64,000 nt of DNA, from positions 1,054,001-1,118,000 of the forward strand of contig NZ_JACHJY010000001.1 of NCBI RefSeq assembly GCF_014203895.1. The letters are read 5' to 3'. The stretch's first letter is position 1. Each line of letters starts with the position of its first letter. A program made the translations under genes and the position numbers. Under the pieces are notes generated by a model. It was not told the origin of the DNA. It was given only the letters and a program-made list of their open reading frames with translations, and did not search any database. This DNA comes from Streptomyces nymphaeiformis. Lineage in GTDB: Bacteria; Actinomycetota; Actinomycetes; Streptomycetales; Streptomycetaceae. Positions 59,611 through 64,000 of this stretch are shown piece by piece.

Positions 59611-60498
59611 ATGTACCACACCTGGATGCGCTACTTCACGCCCGGACCCGTCCACCACCGCCTCGGGCTCGTCTGCCTCGGCGTCGGACTCCAGCACGGC
59701 ACCCTGCCCACCGTCGGCCCGCGCACCCTCGACCACCACGTCGCCGTCGTCGTCTCCGCCGGCAGCGGCTGGTACCTCAGCGCCGACGGGCGCCGCACCA
59801 CCGTCACCGCCCCCGCACTCCTCTGGCTCACCCCCGGCACCCCCCACCACTACGCCGCCGACCCCGGCACCGGCTGGGACGAGGCCTTCGTCGACTTCAC
59901 CGGACCCGCCACCGCCACGTACACCGAACTCGGCTACATCGAGCCCGACCGGCCCGTCGTCCCCCTCTCCGACGCCGCCCCCGCCCGCGCCGCCATCGGC
60001 CGGATCGCCCGCGCCGCCCGCCCCGGCAACCCCTTCCTCGAAGTCGAGACCGGCGCCGCCGTCCACGAGCTGCTCGTCGCCCTGCGCCGGGCCCGCGCCG
60101 ACACCAACGCCGACGGCGACCCCGTCCTCGCCGCCCTCGCCCGCGACGCCTTCCAGCCGCTGTCCGTCGCCGAGCACGCCGCCCGGCACGGCATGACCCC
60201 CGCCGAGCTGCGCAGCGCCGTCCGCCGCGCCGCCGGATGCAGCCCCAAGGACTATCTGCTCACCGTCCGCCTCGGCCGCGCCAAGGAGCTCCTCGCCGCC
60301 ACCGAGCTGCCCGTCGCCGCCGTCGCCCGCCGCGTCGGCTACGACGACCCCGCCTACTTCTCCCGGCTCTTCACCCGCCGGGTCGGCACCGCGCCCATCC
60401 GCTTCCGGGAGCAGCAGGGGCGGTCCGTGCACGGCGGCTGGAGCACCAGCGTTCCGGATCCCGAACACCCGCCCACGATCCTCCCGCGATCCGTCTAA
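59611..60498 (+). CDS. AraC-family transcriptional regulator
   Basis: The 295-residue protein has an N-terminal cupin-type sugar-binding domain (VVVSAGSGWYLSADGRRTTVTAPALLWLTPGTPHHY) and a C-terminal double HTH (LSVAEHAARHGMTPAELRSAVRRAAGCSPKDYLLTVRLGRAKELLAATELPVAAVARRVGYDDPAYFSRLFTRRVGTAPIRFRE). ATG 59611 follows GGAAAGG. Divergent from the GH35 gene, so it is likely an activator responding to a galactoside. Its last 20 residues run close to the chorismate mutase gene. Confidence 0.9.
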   Translation: MYHTWMRYFTPGPVHHRLGLVCLGVGLQHGTLPTVGPRTLDHHVAVVVSAGSGWYLSADGRRTTVTAPALLWLTPGTPHHYAADPGTGWDEAFVDFTGPATATYTELGYIEPDRPVVPLSDAAPARAAIGRIARAARPGNPFLEVETGAAVHELLVALRRARADTNADGDPVLAALARDAFQPLSVAEHAARHGMTPAELRSAVRRAAGCSPKDYLLTVRLGRAKELLAATELPVAAVARRVGYDDPAYFSRLFTRRVGTAPIRFREQQGRSVHGGWSTSVPDPEHPPTILPRSV

Positions 60499-60509
60499 GC
60501 TCGCAGATC

Positions 60510-60833
60510 ATGAGCGACACCAGCGGCACCAGTGACATCGACCCCTCCGTCCTCGCCGAGCTGACCCGGCTGCGCGAAAGCATCGACAACATCGACGCCG
60601 CGGTCGTGCACATGCTCGCCGAGCGCTTCAAGTGCACCCAGCAGGTCGGCGTCCTCAAGGCCGGACACCACCTCCCGCCCGCCGACCCCGCCCGCGAGGC
60701 CCGCCAGATCGCCCGGCTGCGGGAACTCGCCGCGAGCGCGAAACTGGACCCGGCCTTCGCGGAGAAACTCCTCAACTTCATCATCGCCGAGGTCATCCGG
60801 CACCACGAGACGATTGCGGACGGAGCACGCTGA
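60510..60833 (+). CDS. Chorismate mutase, monofunctional AroQ type
   Basis: Converts chorismate to prephenate for phenylalanine and tyrosine. The 107-residue protein has LTRLRESIDNIDAAVVHMLAERFKCTQQVGVLKAGHHLPPADPAREARQIARLRELA, the AroQ helical pattern with catalytic Arg and Lys. ATG 60510 has TAAGCT ending 8 bases upstream, suggesting a leaderless start. Its TGA shares a base with the asparaginase ATG (TGATG). It draws on the same chorismate as trpE upstream. Confidence 0.88.
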   Translation: MSDTSGTSDIDPSVLAELTRLRESIDNIDAAVVHMLAERFKCTQQVGVLKAGHHLPPADPAREARQIARLRELAASAKLDPAFAEKLLNFIIAEVIRHHETIADGAR

Positions 60834-61822
60834 TGGCGCGCGTCACGGTCTTCACCCTCGGAGGCACCATCTCCGCCCGGGGCGGTGACGCCGCCCGCAT
60901 GACCGGCCGGGAGGTCCTCGCCGAGCTCGGCGCCCCCGAGGACGTCGTCCTGCGGGACTTCCGCCGGGTCCCCAGCTCCACCCTCTCCTTCGAGGACCTC
61001 GCCGCCCTCGCGGACGAGGTCCGCGCGGCCGTCGCCGAAGGCTCCGGCGTGGTCGTGGTCCAGGGCACCGACACCCTGGAGGAGACCGCCTTCCTCCTCG
61101 ACCTGCTCTGCGGCACCGAGCGGGCGCCGATCGCCGTCACCGGCGCGATGCGCCGCCCCGACCTGCCGGGCGCCGACGGCCCCGCCAACCTCGCCGCCGC
61201 CCTCGCGGTCGCCGCCGACCCGGGCTGCCGCGGCCTCGGCGTCCTGGTCGTCCTCGGCGACGAGATCCACGCGGCCCGCCTCGCCCGCAAGACCCACACC
61301 ACCTCGATCACCACCTTCGCCTCGCCCGGTGCCGGCCCGCTCGGCACCGTCGTCGAGGGCGAACCCCGGATCCTGCTCCGCCCCGCCGTCACCGCCGCGG
61401 CCTGCACGTTGAAGCTCGACCCCTCGGTACGGGTCGCCCTGGTGACCCTCTCCCTCGGCGACCGGGGCGAACTCCTCGACGCCGTCGACGACCGCTTCCA
61501 GGGCCTCGTCGTCGCCGCGTTCGGCGGCGGACACGCCCCCGCGCCGCTCGTCGAGCCCCTCGCCGAGATCGCCCGGCGCATCCCGGTCGTCCTCGCCTCC
61601 CGCACCGGCGGCGGCGCCACCCTCACCGACACCTACCGCAGCCCCGGCTCCGAGCACGACCTGCTGCACCACGGACTGATCCCCGCCGGCCCGCTCGACC
61701 CCGCCAAGGCCCGGATCCTGCTCCACACCCTGATCTCCAGCGGCGCCGCGGGCCCGACCGGCTACGACCGGCCCCGCATCACCGCCGCCTTCGCCCACCT
61801 GAACGGCTCCGGCCTGGCCTGA
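60833..61822 (+). CDS. Asparaginase
   Basis: The 329-residue protein has both type I/II asparaginase motifs: the N-terminal VFTLGGTISA with the nucleophilic Thr, and VVVQGTDTLEETAFLLDLL with the second Thr-Asp pair. The catalytic Lys lies in ARKTHTTS. It hydrolyses asparagine, and possibly glutamine, to the acid and ammonia. No signal peptide, so cytoplasmic. Translation is coupled to the chorismate mutase by the TGATG overlap. A longer frame upstream is spurious. Confidence 0.9.
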   Translation: MARVTVFTLGGTISARGGDAARMTGREVLAELGAPEDVVLRDFRRVPSSTLSFEDLAALADEVRAAVAEGSGVVVVQGTDTLEETAFLLDLLCGTERAPIAVTGAMRRPDLPGADGPANLAAALAVAADPGCRGLGVLVVLGDEIHAARLARKTHTTSITTFASPGAGPLGTVVEGEPRILLRPAVTAAACTLKLDPSVRVALVTLSLGDRGELLDAVDDRFQGLVVAAFGGGHAPAPLVEPLAEIARRIPVVLASRTGGGATLTDTYRSPGSEHDLLHHGLIPAGPLDPAKARILLHTLISSGAAGPTGYDRPRITAAFAHLNGSGLA

Positions 61823-61873
61823 GGTCCCGATACCCCCTGCCCGGGAACGGGGCGATCGGGCAGCATAGGGCCC

Positions 61874-64000
61874 ATGTCCGTACTGACGCGCGACGAAGCG
61901 CAGACCCGTGCCCAGCTCCTCGACGTCCACCACTACCGCGTGGACCTCGACCTCACCACCGGCGACGAGACCTTCCGGTCACACAGCCTCATCCGCTTCA
62001 CGGCCCGCGCCGCGGGGGACACCTTCGTCGAGCTCAAGCCCGAGACCCTGCACTCCGCCCTCCTCGACGACGAGCCCCTCGACGTCACCGCCCTCGACGG
62101 CAACCGGCTCCCGCTGACCCTCACCGAGGGCGAGCACACCCTCAGCATCGACACCACCATGCGGTACTCCCGCACCGGCGAGGGCATGCACCGCTTCACC
62201 GACCCCTCGGACGGCGAGTCGTACGTCTACACCCAGCTGTTCATGGAGGACGTCCAGCGCGTCTTCGCCGCCTTCGACCAGCCCGACCTGAAGGCCGTCT
62301 TCGAGCTCGGCGTCGAGGCGCCCGAGGGCTGGACCGTCCTCTCCAACGGCATCACCGCGCAGCAGCCCGACGGCCGCTGGCAGGCCGCCCCCACCCCGCT
62401 GCTCTCCACCTACTTCGTCTGCGTCGCCGCCGGCCCCTGGCACACCATCCGCACCGAGCACGCCGGCCTGCCCTTCGGCATCCACTGCCGCCGCTCGCTC
62501 GCCGCCCACCTCGACGCCGACGCCGACGAGATCCTCGCCGTCACCAAGGCCTGCTACGACCGGTACCACGAGAAGTTCGACGAGCCGTACCCCTTCGACT
62601 CGTACGACCAGGCCTTCGTCCCCGAGTTCAACGCCGGCGCCATGGAGAACCCCGGACTCGTCACCTTCCGCGACGAGTTCGTCTTCCGCTCCGCCGTCAC
62701 CGTCACCGAGCGCCAGACCCGCGCCATGGTCATCGCCCACGAGATGGCCCACATGTGGTTCGGCGACCTCGTCACCCTCCGCTGGTGGGACGACATCTGG
62801 CTGAACGAGTCCTTCGCCGAGTACATGGGCTTCCAGACCGTCAACGAGGCCTGCTCCGACCTCTTCCCCGACACCTGGATCGACTTCGGCGTCACCCGCA
62901 AGGCCTGGGGTTACGAGGCGGACCAGCGCCCCTCCACCCACCCCGTCGCCCCCGACCCGGAAGCCGTCCCCGACACCGCCTCCGCCCTCCTCAACTTCGA
63001 CGGCATCTCCTACGCCAAGGGCGCCTCCGCGCTCCGCCAGCTCGTCGCCTGGCTCGGCGAGAAGGACTTCCTCGCCGGCATCAACATCCACTTCAAGCGG
63101 CACAAGTTCGGCAACGCCACCCTCGCCGACTTCATCGACAACCTCGCCGCCGCCACCGACCGCGACGTCCACGCCTGGGCCGAGCAGTGGCTGCGCACGA
63201 CGGGCGTCGACACGCTCACGCCGCGCCTGGAGGGCGAAGGCCTCAGCTGGCAGCTCCACGTCGACCGCGACGGCAGCCGCCCGCACCGGATCAAGGTCGG
63301 CATCTACGACCGGGACGCCCTCGACGCCCCCGTCCTGCGCGAACGGCACGAGATCGACGTCCCGCAGGAGGTGCCGCTCGACCTGGGCGGTCCGCGCCCG
63401 GCCCTCGTCGTCCTCAACGAGGAGGACCTCACCTACGCCAAGGTGCGCTTCGACGAGACCTCCGAGGCCACGCTCCTGTGGGGGCTCGCCGCACTCCCCG
63501 ACCCGGTCACCCGCGCCGTCGTCTGGAACAGCCTGCGCGACATGGTCCGCGACGGCGAACTGGAGCCCGCCGCGTACCTGGAGGCCGCCCACGCCCACCT
63601 TCCCCAGGAGACCGAACTCGCCCTCGTCCAGGGCGTCCTCGGCTTCGCGCGCACCCAGATCGCCGACCGGTACGTGACGGAGGAGGAGCGCCCGGCCGCC
63701 CTCGCGAAGATCGGCGAGATCGCCCGCGCGCTGCTGCGCCGCACCGAGGACGGCGAGGAGCCCGGGCTGCGCCTCACCGCCGTCCGCGCCTGCGTCGACA
63801 GCGCCACCACCCCCGACAAGATCGCCTCCTGGCTCGAGGAGGGCACCGTCCACGGCGGCCCCGAGCTCGACCCCGAGCTGCGCTGGCGGATCCTCGCCCG
63901 CCTCGCCGTCCTCGGCGCCACGGACGAGACCGTGATCGCCGCCGAACTGGAGCGGGACCCGAGCGCCACCGGCCAGGAGGGCGCCGCCCGCTGCCGGGCC
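61874..64000 (+). CDS. pepN: Aminopeptidase N (M1 family), 3' end outside the window
   Basis: The visible 709 codons encode the M1 aminopeptidase: the N-terminal beta domain (LDVHHYRVDLDLTTGDETF), the substrate-binding GAMEN in FNAGAMENPGLVTFRDEF, and the zinc site HEMAHMWFGDLV with the third ligand Glu in NESFAEY. The C-terminal helical domain begins near residue 530 (TLLWGLAALPDPVTRAVVWNSL) and runs off the right edge. ATG 61874 begins the known family N-terminus MSVLTRDEAQTRA. It removes N-terminal amino acids from peptides in the cytoplasm. Confidence 0.94.
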   Translation, partial: MSVLTRDEAQTRAQLLDVHHYRVDLDLTTGDETFRSHSLIRFTARAAGDTFVELKPETLHSALLDDEPLDVTALDGNRLPLTLTEGEHTLSIDTTMRYSRTGEGMHRFTDPSDGESYVYTQLFMEDVQRVFAAFDQPDLKAVFELGVEAPEGWTVLSNGITAQQPDGRWQAAPTPLLSTYFVCVAAGPWHTIRTEHAGLPFGIHCRRSLAAHLDADADEILAVTKACYDRYHEKFDEPYPFDSYDQAFVPEFNAGAMENPGLVTFRDEFVFRSAVTVTERQTRAMVIAHEMAHMWFGDLVTLRWWDDIWLNESFAEYMGFQTVNEACSDLFPDTWIDFGVTRKAWGYEADQRPSTHPVAPDPEAVPDTASALLNFDGISYAKGASALRQLVAWLGEKDFLAGINIHFKRHKFGNATLADFIDNLAAATDRDVHAWAEQWLRTTGVDTLTPRLEGEGLSWQLHVDRDGSRPHRIKVGIYDRDALDAPVLRERHEIDVPQEVPLDLGGPRPALVVLNEEDLTYAKVRFDETSEATLLWGLAALPDPVTRAVVWNSLRDMVRDGELEPAAYLEAAHAHLPQETELALVQGVLGFARTQIADRYVTEEERPAALAKIGEIARALLRRTEDGEEPGLRLTAVRACVDSATTPDKIASWLEEGTVHGGPELDPELRWRILARLAVLGATDETVIAAELERDPSATGQEGAARCRA

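Overview
The window is very GC-rich, uses GTG and ATG starts freely, has third codon positions that are almost all G or C, and carries a gene order typical of the Streptomyces core chromosome: end of dnaE, then the his cluster, trp genes, lgt, gltBD, and finally a pepN-like aminopeptidase. Individual proteins (TrpM, PriA, an RNase Sa-type ribonuclease, a Streptomyces griseus-type trypsin) also point to Streptomyces. I cannot name the species.

Layout. 1-8.6 kb: 3' end of dnaE, a 57-residue basic ORF, a NYN-domain protein, an ABC exporter pair, a small membrane protein, and a minus-strand group (YbaK-type deacylase, Lon-N-terminal-like protein, TPR-like protein, repeat-rich membrane protein). 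8.7-14.5 kb: hisD-hisC-hisB-small membrane protein-hisH-priA-ridA-hisF, mostly with overlapping start and stop codons. 14.6-17.1 kb: ArsR-type regulator with its MFS exporter, and a TIGR03085-type protein. 17.2-24.5 kb: hisI, trpE, three small membrane proteins, then trpC-trpM-trpB-trpA with a 238-bp repeat element between trpM and trpB. No trpF is present, as expected where PriA serves both histidine and tryptophan synthesis. 24.5-26.4 kb: DsbA-like protein and lgt.

26.4-35.0 kb is a seven-gene minus-strand operon with almost every junction overlapping: four divergent ADP-ribosylglycohydrolase-family proteins, a ribokinase, a class III CoA-transferase and a CitE-like lyase. Two of the four hydrolases have altered metal-site motifs, and two carry repeat DNA inserted in frame. 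This is the most unusual unit in the window. 35.2-42.5 kb: a VIT-family metal transporter, then gltB-gltD preceded by a strong GlnR-type box. 42.7-44.0 kb: a decayed IS200/IS605-type tnpB that has inserted at the 5' end of a small gene paired with a vWA protein.

44.2-50.2 kb: accessory soluble proteins (VOC, PPOX, KstR2-like TetR, DEAD-box helicase, exported phosphatase, secreted RNase Sa). 50.2-56.7 kb is a possible defence locus: an ankyrin/HEAT protein downstream of an HTH-NACHT-HEAT NTPase, with a divergent small membrane protein and a HEXXH metalloprotease. 56.9-64 kb: secreted trypsin, GH35 beta-galactosidase with a divergent AraC regulator, chorismate mutase, asparaginase, and an aminopeptidase N that runs off the window.

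Several genes have a -10-like hexamer 6-10 bases before the start codon, which suggests leaderless transcripts. Perfect GC-rich hairpins mark most operon ends. Functions are assigned from recognisable motifs and context; no database search was run.
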